Below the pieces are notes generated by a model that was not told the origin of the DNA, ran no database searches, and worked only from the letters and a program-made list of their open reading frames with translations. The translations under genes were made by a program, and so were the position numbers. A DNA stretch of 5,376 nucleotides. It comes from Dehalococcoidia bacterium. GTDB lineage: Bacteria; Chloroflexota; Dehalococcoidia; Dehalococcoidales; JAUVZE01. Positions 1-5,376 of this stretch are shown here, one piece after another. The first letter of the stretch is position 1. Every line of letters begins with the position of its first letter. The stretch covers positions 1 to 5,376 of the forward strand of contig SOJS01000060.1 of NCBI GenBank assembly GCA_004376435.1. Reading direction: 5' to 3'.

Positions 1-1058
1 TTGGTCCTGAGGTTATTGCTGAGGCGGTTAAGGTGCTTCAGGCAATCGGCAAAAGATTCGGGCATGATTTCAAACAGCACTACGGACTGATTGGCGGAGT
101 TGCCATTGAAAAGACAGGCACCGCTCTGCCCGATGACACCCTCAAGGAGTGCAAAAGGAGCGATGCCGTGCTGCTCGGCGCTGTCGGCGATCCCAGATGG
201 GACGACCCCCTCGCCCCCGTCCACCCTGAGGACGGTCTGCTGGCACTGAGAAAGGGGATGGGGGTCTTTGCCAACCTGAGGCCGGTCAGGGTATCACCGC
301 TGATGGTTGACCAGACCAACCTCAAGCCCGAGGTGATAAGGGATGTTGACCTTGTCGTCGTCCGCGAGCTTACCGGCGGGCTTTACTTTGGCAGACCCAA
401 AAGAAGGTGGACGACCAGCCGGGGGCGGCGGGCGGTTGACTCCATGAGCTACTCTGAGCAGGAGATTGAGCGCATTGTCAGGGTGGGCTTTGAGGTGGCG
501 CGGAGCCGCCGCCAGAAGCTGACCTCAGTGGATAAAGCTAACGTGCTGGAGTCATCAAGGTTATGGCGGCAGATTGTTATTGAAGTAGCCGCTGATTACC
601 CGGATATTGAGGTGGACCACATGCTGGTTGATGCCTGCACCATGCGCCTTATCCAGAACCCCAGGTATTTTGATGTCGCTGTTACCGAGAATACCTTTGG
701 CGATATCATCACTGATGAGGCATCAATGCTGGCTGGCTCTATGGGCATGCTGCCCTCAGCCAGTCTGGCCGGGGTGCCCCGGGAGGGAGTAAAAATACCC
801 GGTCTCTATGAGCCGATACATGGCAGTGCCCCCCGCCGTGCCCGGCAGAACATAGCCAATCCCATTGCCACCATATTAAGTATCGCCATGATGCTGCGCT
901 ACTCTTTAGCTTTAGCCAAGGAGGCACAGGTTGTTGAGGCCGCTGTGGAGGCGGTCCTGGAACAGGGCTACCGCACCTATGATATAATGGACGAAGGTAA
1001 AATAAAGGTGGGGACGAGGCAGATGGGGGACTTGATTGTTGAGAAGGCAGGAGGTTAG
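1..1058 (+). CDS. leuB: 3-isopropylmalate dehydrogenase LeuB, 5' end cut by window edge
   Basis: LeuB oxidises and decarboxylates 3-isopropylmalate in leucine synthesis. It also handles the 3-methylmalate step of the citramalate route to isoleucine. It is a cytoplasmic, metal-dependent enzyme. The reading frame is open to the left edge, and the first codons read GPEVIAEAVKV, the usual N-terminal GDGIGPEV motif. The GTG at 33 is therefore an internal valine and the true start lies upstream by only a few residues. Visible family motifs are LLGAVGDPRWD, the substrate-helix region GLLALRKGMGVFANLRPV, ELTGGLYFG (catalytic Tyr), VDKANVL (catalytic Lys, codon 534-536), and the metal-binding Asp residues in VDACTM (630-632) and ENTFGDIITDE (702-704, 714-716). 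The coenzyme loop HGSAPRRARQNIANP is odd: Arg-Arg (834-839) replaces the Asp-Ile typical of NAD enzymes. cimA follows after 4 nt. Family assignment is firm. Coenzyme preference is open. Confidence 0.95.
   Translation, partial: GPEVIAEAVKVLQAIGKRFGHDFKQHYGLIGGVAIEKTGTALPDDTLKECKRSDAVLLGAVGDPRWDDPLAPVHPEDGLLALRKGMGVFANLRPVRVSPLMVDQTNLKPEVIRDVDLVVVRELTGGLYFGRPKRRWTTSRGRRAVDSMSYSEQEIERIVRVGFEVARSRRQKLTSVDKANVLESSRLWRQIVIEVAADYPDIEVDHMLVDACTMRLIQNPRYFDVAVTENTFGDIITDEASMLAGSMGMLPSASLAGVPREGVKIPGLYEPIHGSAPRRARQNIANPIATILSIAMMLRYSLALAKEAQVVEAAVEAVLEQGYRTYDIMDEGKIKVGTRQMGDLIVEKAGG
1049..1054 (+). promoter_or_regulatory. Shine-Dalgarno that fixes the cimA TTG start
   Basis: A perfect AGGAGG lies within the last codons of leuB, where it encodes most of its terminal Ala-Gly-Gly. 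It sits 8 nt upstream of the TTG at 1063. This spacing selects TTG 1063 over the in-frame TTGs at 1036 and 1039, which would overlap leuB and add an unconserved basic N-terminus. No ATG or GTG is available in frame before the conserved LYDTTLRDG motif. The arrangement suggests that ribosomes finishing leuB can reinitiate on cimA (inference). Confidence 0.8.
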
Positions 1059-1062
1059 GGAA

Positions 1063-2655
1063 TTGTCTCCAGTTCAGCTTTATGATACCACACTGCGGGA
1101 TGGGACACAGCGAGAGGGCATCTCCCTCTCGGTGGTTGATAAGCTGCATATTGCCCAAAAACTTGATGAGCTGGGCATCCACTTTATTGAGGGTGGCTGG
1201 CCGGGCTCTAACCCCAAGGATGTTGAATTCTTCGAGAAGGCAAAGCAGCTCAAACTGGCCAACTCGGTGCTGGTTGCCTTTGGCAGCACGCGGCGCCCCC
1301 AGAGCAAGGCGGACAAAGACGCCAACCTCATCGCCCTGGCTGGTGCCGGGGTAAAAGTGGCTACCATTGTTGGTAAAAGCTCGGAGCGTCAGGTCAGCCA
1401 GGTGCTGGAGACTACCCTGGATGAGAACCTGAGCATGATTGCCGACTCCATTGGCTACCTCAAAGGGCGGGGACTGACTGTTTTCTTTGACGCTGAGCAT
1501 TTCTTTGATGGTTTTAAGGCTAACGCCGGTTACGCACAGCGTGTTCTGGAAATAGCCGCTTCCACTGGGGCGGACTGCCTGGTGCTGTGTGACACCAACG
1601 GCGGGACACTGCCCAGTGAGATAACCGCTGCCGTTAGGGCGGCGAGAGAAGTTGCTGATGTACCCTTGGGTATCCATGCCCATAATGATAGTGAGCTGGC
1701 GGTAGCCAATACCCTGGCGGCGGTTGGGGCCGGTGTTAGCCAGGTTCAGGGGACTATCAATGGCTACGGCGAGCGCTGCGGCAATGCCAACCTTTGCTCC
1801 ATTATCCCGGCGCTCAAGCTCAAGATGGGGGTTGACTGTGTTAGTGATGAGCAGCTGGCGAAACTAACCGAGGTTGCCCACTATGTCAGCGAGGTGGCTA
1901 ACCTTATCCCTGACTCCTTCCTGCCCTATGTCGGTTTTAGTGCCTTTGGCCATAAGGCAGGTCTTCATGTCTCCGGTCTGGCAAAATGGGTGAATAGCTA
2001 TCAGCACATAGACCCGAGCCAGATAGGTAATAAGGCAAGAGTGCTGGTATCCGAGCTATCAGGAAAGAAGAACATCCTGTATAAGGCAAAGGAACTGGGT
2101 CTGGACTTGCCGCCACAGGGTAAGGAGGCACAGAGGCTGCTGGAGCAGGTCAAGCTGCTGGAGAGTCAAGGTTTTCAGTACGACAATGCCGAGGCATCCT
2201 TTGAACTGCTCCTCCACCGAGCTAAACCAGACTACAAGCCGCCTTTTGAGCTGGTTGATTTTATGGTGGTGGTGGAGAAGAGACGGCGACCTCCAGCCAG
2301 GAAAAGCCTGGAGGAGATGCTGTCTGAGGCGGTAGTAAAGGTGAGGGTGGGTGGTGAGGTAATGCACACTGCCGCCGAGGGCAACGGTCCGGTAAATGCC
2401 CTGGACCAGGCACTGCGCCGGGCATTACTCCAGTTCTATCCCAGCCTGGCTCAGGTCAAGCTGGTTGACTACAAGGTGCGTATCCTTGAGGAGAGCGTTG
2501 GCACTGGCTCCTCAGTTCGGGTACTTATTGAGTCCAGTGATGGCGTTAATGAGTGGCGAACTGTCGGCAGCTCAACCAACATCATTGAGGCAAGCTGGCT
2601 GGCTCTGGTTGACAGTTTGGAATACTGGCTACTAAAACAGAAAAATAATCGCTAG
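1063..2655 (+). CDS. cimA: (R)-citramalate synthase CimA
   Basis: CimA condenses pyruvate with acetyl-CoA to (R)-citramalate, the first step of the threonine-independent route to 2-oxobutyrate and isoleucine. It belongs to the LeuA/homocitrate synthase family. With the TTG 1063 start the protein is 530 aa, the usual length of the long CimA subgroup. The catalytic TIM barrel fills about residues 1-280: DTTLRDG at 8-14, EGGWPGSNPKD in the strand that separates CimA from typical LeuA, metal-binding HAHND at 205-209, and GYGERCGN at 234-241. A linker region follows, then a LeuA-type dimerisation/regulatory domain from about residue 390 (VGTGSSVRVLIESSDG, then STNIIEAS). In this family that domain normally carries end-product feedback, so isoleucine inhibition is expected but not shown. 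It lies directly behind leuB, whose product acts further down the same route. A 2-isopropylmalate synthase is less likely given the N-terminal signature and length. Confidence 0.93.
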   Translation: MSPVQLYDTTLRDGTQREGISLSVVDKLHIAQKLDELGIHFIEGGWPGSNPKDVEFFEKAKQLKLANSVLVAFGSTRRPQSKADKDANLIALAGAGVKVATIVGKSSERQVSQVLETTLDENLSMIADSIGYLKGRGLTVFFDAEHFFDGFKANAGYAQRVLEIAASTGADCLVLCDTNGGTLPSEITAAVRAAREVADVPLGIHAHNDSELAVANTLAAVGAGVSQVQGTINGYGERCGNANLCSIIPALKLKMGVDCVSDEQLAKLTEVAHYVSEVANLIPDSFLPYVGFSAFGHKAGLHVSGLAKWVNSYQHIDPSQIGNKARVLVSELSGKKNILYKAKELGLDLPPQGKEAQRLLEQVKLLESQGFQYDNAEASFELLLHRAKPDYKPPFELVDFMVVVEKRRRPPARKSLEEMLSEAVVKVRVGGEVMHTAAEGNGPVNALDQALRRALLQFYPSLAQVKLVDYKVRILEESVGTGSSVRVLIESSDGVNEWRTVGSSTNIIEASWLALVDSLEYWLLKQKNNR

Positions 2656-2669
2656 CAAGGAGGGCAAAG

Positions 2670-3509
2670 ATGGGAAGGAAAGTTTTGGCACTGTCTCTGG
2701 TGCTGGTTATGGCTCTTTCCTTCGCTGGTTGCGAGGAGCCGTCAGCCGAGGAGATAGTTGCCAGCGTAATTGAATCGCTGGATGATGTGAGGACATACCA
2801 GTTTGATATGGATATGACCATGGACATGGCTGGTGAGTTTGAGGGCGAGGCAATGGAAGTGGTGATGACGATGGATGGCACAGGTGCCATTGATGTTGAG
2901 AATAGCCAGATGATGATGGATATGGATATCACCATGACGATGCCCGAGGAGCTTGATGTGGAAATGGGTATGGAGATGTACCTTATTGGCGATACGATGT
3001 ATATGATGATGGAAATGCCGACGATGGGCTCCATGTGGATGAAGTCGGAGATGCCGGCGGGAAGCTGGGCAGAAATGAACCAGGTTGAGTCTCAGATAGC
3101 ACTCCTGGAAGCAGCCCAGGTTGAGTACGCGGGCAGTGAGAAGGTAGATGGGGTGAACTGCTATGTTATTCAGTATACCCCGGATATGGAGCAGCTCTGG
3201 GATTTATTTAGTCAGCAGGCAGGGCTAGGCATGGGAGGAGTGCCTGATGTTGAAGAGGAGTTTCTTCAGGATTTAATCAGCAGCTTCTCCGTGAAGCAGT
3301 GGTTTGCCAAGGACACCTACTTCTTGGTCAAGGCAGAGATAGGTATGGTTATGGAGCTGACCCCTGAAGCCATGGGCTTTCCAGAAGAAGAAGGGGTATT
3401 AAACATGGATATTGCCATGAGTATGCTTACTCATGACTATAACCAGCCGGTTTCTATTATTCTGCCTCCAGAAGCCGAGACAGCAGAGGAAATGCCTTGG
3501 CAGTATTAA
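2670..3509 (+). CDS. Methionine-rich secreted lipoprotein, LolA/LppX-like fold suspected
   Basis: Predicted lipid-anchored exported protein of 279 aa and unknown function. Residues 1-20 form a short basic start (GRK), a hydrophobic core and the lipobox FAGC, so Cys21 should be the lipidated residue. AAGGAGGG at 2657-2664, 5 nt before the ATG, supports the start. The mature part alternates beta-like stretches with acidic turns, and I count 37 methionines, 25 of them in residues 47-128 (for example DMDMTMDM and MYMMMEMP). Alternating Met suggests strands with one Met-lined face, as in the half-barrel of LolA, LppX/LprG and the DUF6612-type lipoproteins that bind lipid. That fold is inferred from the pattern only. 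A second Cys is at 164. The C-terminus is acidic and ends in PWQY. It starts 14 nt after cimA, so it is probably transcribed with the amino-acid operon, without an evident metabolic link. Lipoprotein status is secure; function is not. Confidence 0.85.
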   Translation: MGRKVLALSLVLVMALSFAGCEEPSAEEIVASVIESLDDVRTYQFDMDMTMDMAGEFEGEAMEVVMTMDGTGAIDVENSQMMMDMDITMTMPEELDVEMGMEMYLIGDTMYMMMEMPTMGSMWMKSEMPAGSWAEMNQVESQIALLEAAQVEYAGSEKVDGVNCYVIQYTPDMEQLWDLFSQQAGLGMGGVPDVEEEFLQDLISSFSVKQWFAKDTYFLVKAEIGMVMELTPEAMGFPEEEGVLNMDIAMSMLTHDYNQPVSIILPPEAETAEEMPWQY

Positions 3510-3542
3510 TTATCTTCAAGCTGGTCTGCCCAGCGGCATAAT

Positions 3543-3579
3543 ATAAAGGGGCTTGTATTGCCTCCCCAGCCCCCTTTAT
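3543..3579 (+). terminator. Hairpin after the lipoprotein gene, probable transcription end
   Basis: ATAAAGGGG (3543-3551) pairs perfectly with CCCCTTTAT (3571-3579), 9 bp. A register shift with one bulged C extends the stem through GGGGCT/AGCCCC and leaves a loop of about 14 nt. It begins 33 nt after the lipoprotein stop codon. No U-tract follows; the downstream sequence is C-rich, so this is not a classical intrinsic terminator. It may instead work with the C-rich tract beside it, or protect the 3' end of the transcript. The stem is seen in the sequence; termination is inferred. Confidence 0.55.
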
Positions 3580-3630
3580 CCCCCTCCCTTGCCTCCTCTG
3601 AAACACCCCAATGCCTTGCCGCATCCTTAT
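3561..3630 (+). other. C-rich, G-poor tract: Rho-loading-like region and opposite-strand G4 motif
   Basis: In this 70-nt stretch I count 36 C and only 6 G, a strong C-over-G bias not seen in the flanking genes. Such tracts in nascent RNA are the known loading environment for Rho. The segment 3564-3588 also consists of four C-runs (4, 5, 5 and 3 long) separated by AG, TTTAT and T. The minus strand, which is the template here, therefore carries a four-run G-quadruplex motif with short loops. Either property could help stop transcription between the two gene groups. Both readings are inferred from composition alone. Confidence 0.45.
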
Positions 3631-3643
3631 ATTTTAGGTGGCT

Positions 3644-3673
3644 TTGAGCTTTGTTAGCTATTTGCGTTATAAT
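3644..3673 (+). promoter_or_regulatory. Sigma70-type promoter for the downstream three-gene cassette
   Basis: A perfect TATAAT (-10) lies at 3668-3673. TTGAGC at 3644-3649 matches the -35 consensus TTGACA in its first four bases, with an 18-nt spacer. Transcription would begin near 3680, giving a leader of about 22 nt before the ATG at 3703. The leader contains AAAGGGA as a modest Shine-Dalgarno. The site lies just behind the putative terminator, in an AT-richer patch, as expected for a new transcription unit. No clear operator or riboswitch is visible in the short leader. Confidence 0.7.
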
Positions 3674-3702
3674 ATTGGTAGCAGTAGTCTAAAGGGAAAA
3701 AG

Positions 3703-4290
3703 ATGGGAGACATCAAGAGCGCTCGTGAGATAGCTATGGAGAAGGCGGCAAAGCTGGGGGAGGCGACCGGTGAGGAGCGCCTGAGGTGGCACTATGTCCC
3801 CGAGGGGGAAAGGCTGGCGGTCAGATATCTTGAGCAGGACCTTAATCTAGTAGTTGAGCTTAACAGGTACGAGGAGAAGGTGAGAGAGTATGTTATCGAG
3901 GGTGCTCGCGAGGTGCTGATTAGAAATATTAACCTGCCCCAGAGCAATTTAGCCAAGAGGAACAACAAAAGGGCAATGGAGGGTTTAAAGAGCCTGAAGA
4001 GCGATAAAGTGGCTGTGGAAAATGTTTATAGCCGACTGCGGCAAATCTTTGCTCATTATCTGGAGACGGGGGAGCAACAGCGGCGCCAGGCTTATGAGGC
4101 ATTGAAGGCTGAATTTGAGACCCAGCTGAAGCAGGCGACCCAGCAGCAGGGCCTGCTTATGGGGGTCAAGATAGATGTGGCTAAACAGCCGCGGTTCCAG
4201 GAGGAGTGGCGCAAGATACAAGCCCAACTGGACTCGCAGTACTATAAACTTGTTGATGAATGCCAGCAGGAGCTGATGGCAATACCTTAG
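3703..4290 (+). CDS. Unrecognised soluble helical protein, 195 aa
   Basis: I do not recognise this family. The ATG is the first start after an in-frame TAG at 3685 and is preceded by AAAGGGA (3691-3697). The protein is highly charged, rich in Glu, Lys, Arg and Gln, and appears almost wholly alpha-helical. It has no signal peptide and no membrane segment, so a cytoplasmic location is expected. Breaks in the helices are suggested at YVPEGE (about 31-36), NLPQSN (about 77-82) and KQPRFQ (about 160). A Gln-rich stretch, QLKQATQQQG, precedes a short GVKIDV strand-like segment. There is one cysteine, near the C-terminus. No catalytic or nucleic-acid-binding signature is obvious, so a structural, adaptor or coiled-coil role is possible but unproven. 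It is the first gene after the promoter and is followed after 19 nt by another unknown gene, which suggests a shared job. Confidence 0.85.
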   Translation: MGDIKSAREIAMEKAAKLGEATGEERLRWHYVPEGERLAVRYLEQDLNLVVELNRYEEKVREYVIEGAREVLIRNINLPQSNLAKRNNKRAMEGLKSLKSDKVAVENVYSRLRQIFAHYLETGEQQRRQAYEALKAEFETQLKQATQQQGLLMGVKIDVAKQPRFQEEWRKIQAQLDSQYYKLVDECQQELMAIP

Positions 4291-4309
4291 CTGTTGGCGG
4301 GGGAAGCTG

Positions 4310-5014
4310 ATGAACATTGAGGGCGAGAGAATTAGATACACCGTTGAGCATACTGAGATATTGAGACCGCCGAAGCAGACAATATCTACCTTCGGTGTTA
4401 CTAATTTATACTATTACCTGCTTACCGAGCCGATTTACTCTGAGATAACCAAGGATGTCACCGAGACAGTGATTAGGGAGGGGCGGGTAATTGCCGAGCG
4501 ACCGCAGATTGTCACCCCCTACTATCTCTCCCGACTGGAAGGCTTTAGCTCGGAGGCAAGAAAATACCTTAGCGCGCTTATCAAGGTGCATGGCGCCAAT
4601 GCCCCTGGTCTGTTTTATACCTACAAGAATGAGCCCAATGAGCTGACCATTGTCTCTGACAACCTGCTGGCGGTGGTCGATAAGCTGAATGCCGAGATTG
4701 ATAAGCGTGGTGACCCGCTGGTATCTATTATCAAGGGTGAGGATGAGCTCTGGGATGTATCTTTGATGAAGTTCATCTATGAGATGACCAGAAGCTCTCT
4801 GTCGGATAACATCAGGCAGATGGGGACGAGAGGGCTGCTTGATGTTGATGACAGCGGTATTCCGGCTGGCGTCAGGGTGAGGATTGATGAGCTTTTTGCC
4901 CGGGTGTCCCAGGGCGAGTATGAACCCCGTGAGCTAAAGGCGGAGCTTGAGCGGTGGGGTTTGTTTGAGGAATACCAAGACAGGTTCTTTGCCATTTTCA
5001 AAAAAGAGCGGTGA
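4310..5014 (+). CDS. Unrecognised cytoplasmic protein, 234 aa
   Basis: I do not recognise this family. The ATG is preceded by a purine-rich GGGGGAAG about 4 nt upstream. The N-terminal part (residues 1-70) looks mixed strand and helix: MNIEGERIRYTVEHTEILRP, then FGVTNLYYYLLTEP, then ETVIREGRVIAERPQIVTP. A central helical part follows, with a conserved-looking EGFSSEARKYLSALI and a strand-like NELTIVSDNLLAVVDKL. The C-terminal third is helical and charged (ELFARVSQGEYEPRELKAEL) and ends in the basic FKKER. There are no cysteines, no signal peptide and no membrane segments. The Tyr-rich segment and the regular alternation indicate a folded, real protein. No metal or nucleotide-binding motif is evident. 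It lies between the helical protein and the thymidylate synthase-like gene, with gaps of 19 and 15 nt, so co-transcription is very likely. Confidence 0.85.
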   Translation: MNIEGERIRYTVEHTEILRPPKQTISTFGVTNLYYYLLTEPIYSEITKDVTETVIREGRVIAERPQIVTPYYLSRLEGFSSEARKYLSALIKVHGANAPGLFYTYKNEPNELTIVSDNLLAVVDKLNAEIDKRGDPLVSIIKGEDELWDVSLMKFIYEMTRSSLSDNIRQMGTRGLLDVDDSGIPAGVRVRIDELFARVSQGEYEPRELKAELERWGLFEEYQDRFFAIFKKER

Positions 5015-5029
5015 TAAGGATTATTCAGA

Positions 5030-5376
5030 GTGAAGATTTCACTAATTGAGGCTAGGGACCTTTCTGAGGCATGGTTTCTCTGTCTGCGGAAGACCCTGAC
5101 TGAGGGCTATGAGTATAAGATTGAGCGGGGGAGCTACAAAGGACAGTATCGCAAGGAGCTTGACCTGACTGCTGTCCAGGTGAAAAATCCAGCCACCAAG
5201 CCCCTAATTCCCAGTGTGCCACAAGGTGTGCCACCGCCGACCTCTATGGAGTATGTTGAAAGCTATCTTCCTTACCTGATGACGGCGCATAAGGCTAAAG
5301 AGGAGCAGTATACCTACGGGCAATATCTGGAGAAGCAGATACCCCAGGTAATCAAGATGTATAAGGAGGATGGCTA
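5030..5376 (+). CDS. Thymidylate synthase-like protein, N-terminal part, cut by window edge
   Basis: The open frame gives 115 codons to the edge from GTG 5030. AAGGA at 5016-5020, 9 nt upstream, supports this start, and an in-frame TAA at 5015-5017 leaves no room for another. The opening ISLIEARDLSEAWFLCL and the later segments VQVKNPATKPLIP, EYVESYLPYLM, YTYGQYLEKQIPQVIKMY resemble the order of elements in archaeal-type and divergent bacterial thymidylate synthases (ThyA superfamily), which methylate dUMP using methylene-tetrahydrofolate. The catalytic Cys region lies beyond the window, so activity, and the choice between dTMP synthase and a hydroxymethylase-like relative, cannot be judged. 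The last two bases (TA) begin a codon that could be Tyr or a stop; an early stop seems unlikely because the fold would be incomplete. It is the third gene of the cassette begun at 3703. The family call is recalled resemblance, moderate confidence. Confidence 0.65.
   Translation, partial: MKISLIEARDLSEAWFLCLRKTLTEGYEYKIERGSYKGQYRKELDLTAVQVKNPATKPLIPSVPQGVPPPTSMEYVESYLPYLMTAHKAKEEQYTYGQYLEKQIPQVIKMYKEDG

Noticed and set aside
33..35. GTG at 33 as the leuB start
   Set aside because: Codons upstream to the edge encode the conserved GPEVIAEAVK, so the gene starts before the window.
958..988. TATAAT at 983-988 inside leuB as an internal promoter for cimA
   Set aside because: The best upstream hexamer (TGGAAC at 958-963) is poor with a 19-nt spacer, and the bases encode a conserved-looking TYDIM segment. 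It could be real but is not supported.
739..1683. Long minus-strand open frame (314 codons) across the leuB-cimA junction
   Set aside because: It lies entirely opposite two well-supported enzymes, its translation shows no domain pattern, and it has no sensible promoter or spacing. It is a codon-bias shadow.
2880..3030. Short ATG/GAT repeats as a microsatellite or tandem repeat element
   Set aside because: The units are irregular and keep the reading frame; they reflect Met and Asp codons rather than a mobile or phase-variable repeat.
2582..3034. Minus-strand 150-codon frame rich in Ile and Ser that looks like a membrane protein
   Set aside because: The hydrophobic pattern is the reverse complement of the ATG/GAT-rich repeats coding the Met-rich lipoprotein, and the frame has no independent support.
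3655..3660. TAGCTA palindrome between the -35 and -10 boxes as an operator
   Set aside because: Six bases are too short and common to call a regulator site, and there is no second copy nearby.
5364..5372. AGGAGG next to ATG at the right edge as a new gene start
   Set aside because: The ATG abuts the AGGAGG with no spacer and lies out of frame inside the thymidylate synthase-like gene.

Overview
The window looks like a piece of a bacterial chromosome of moderate GC content, slightly above 50% by eye. All genes are on the + strand and tightly packed. The leuB-cimA order and the style of the LeuB and CimA sequences recall Dehalococcoidia (Chloroflexota), probably an uncultured sediment or groundwater member. 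This assignment rests on recalled sequence resemblance and gene order, not on a search.

Left part (1-3509): the 3' end of a branched-chain amino acid operon. leuB (3-isopropylmalate dehydrogenase) enters truncated at the left edge. cimA ((R)-citramalate synthase) follows 4 nt later, starting at TTG with a perfect AGGAGG. After a 14-nt gap comes a secreted, strikingly methionine-rich lipoprotein. LeuB acts in leucine synthesis and also in the citramalate route to 2-oxobutyrate that CimA opens, so the two enzymes together supply leucine and isoleucine. The lipoprotein has no obvious role in that pathway and is probably a read-through passenger.

Middle (3510-3702): a 193-nt non-coding junction. 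It holds a GC-rich hairpin without a U-tract, a very C-rich and G-poor stretch that resembles a Rho-loading region and is a four-G-run (G-quadruplex) motif on the opposite strand, and then a good sigma70-type promoter with a perfect TATAAT box.

Right part (3703-5376): a second, probably co-transcribed cassette of three genes. It comprises a soluble helical protein of 195 aa that I do not recognise, a cysteine-free soluble protein of 234 aa that I do not recognise, and the N-terminal 115 codons of a thymidylate synthase-like protein cut by the right edge.

The points most worth a second look are the unusual coenzyme-pocket residues of LeuB (Arg-Arg where NAD enzymes have Asp-Ile), the methionine-rich lipoprotein, the layered terminator/promoter junction, and the two unknown genes ahead of the thymidylate synthase-like gene. 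I saw no tRNA, rRNA, CRISPR array, insertion sequence or phage integration site.
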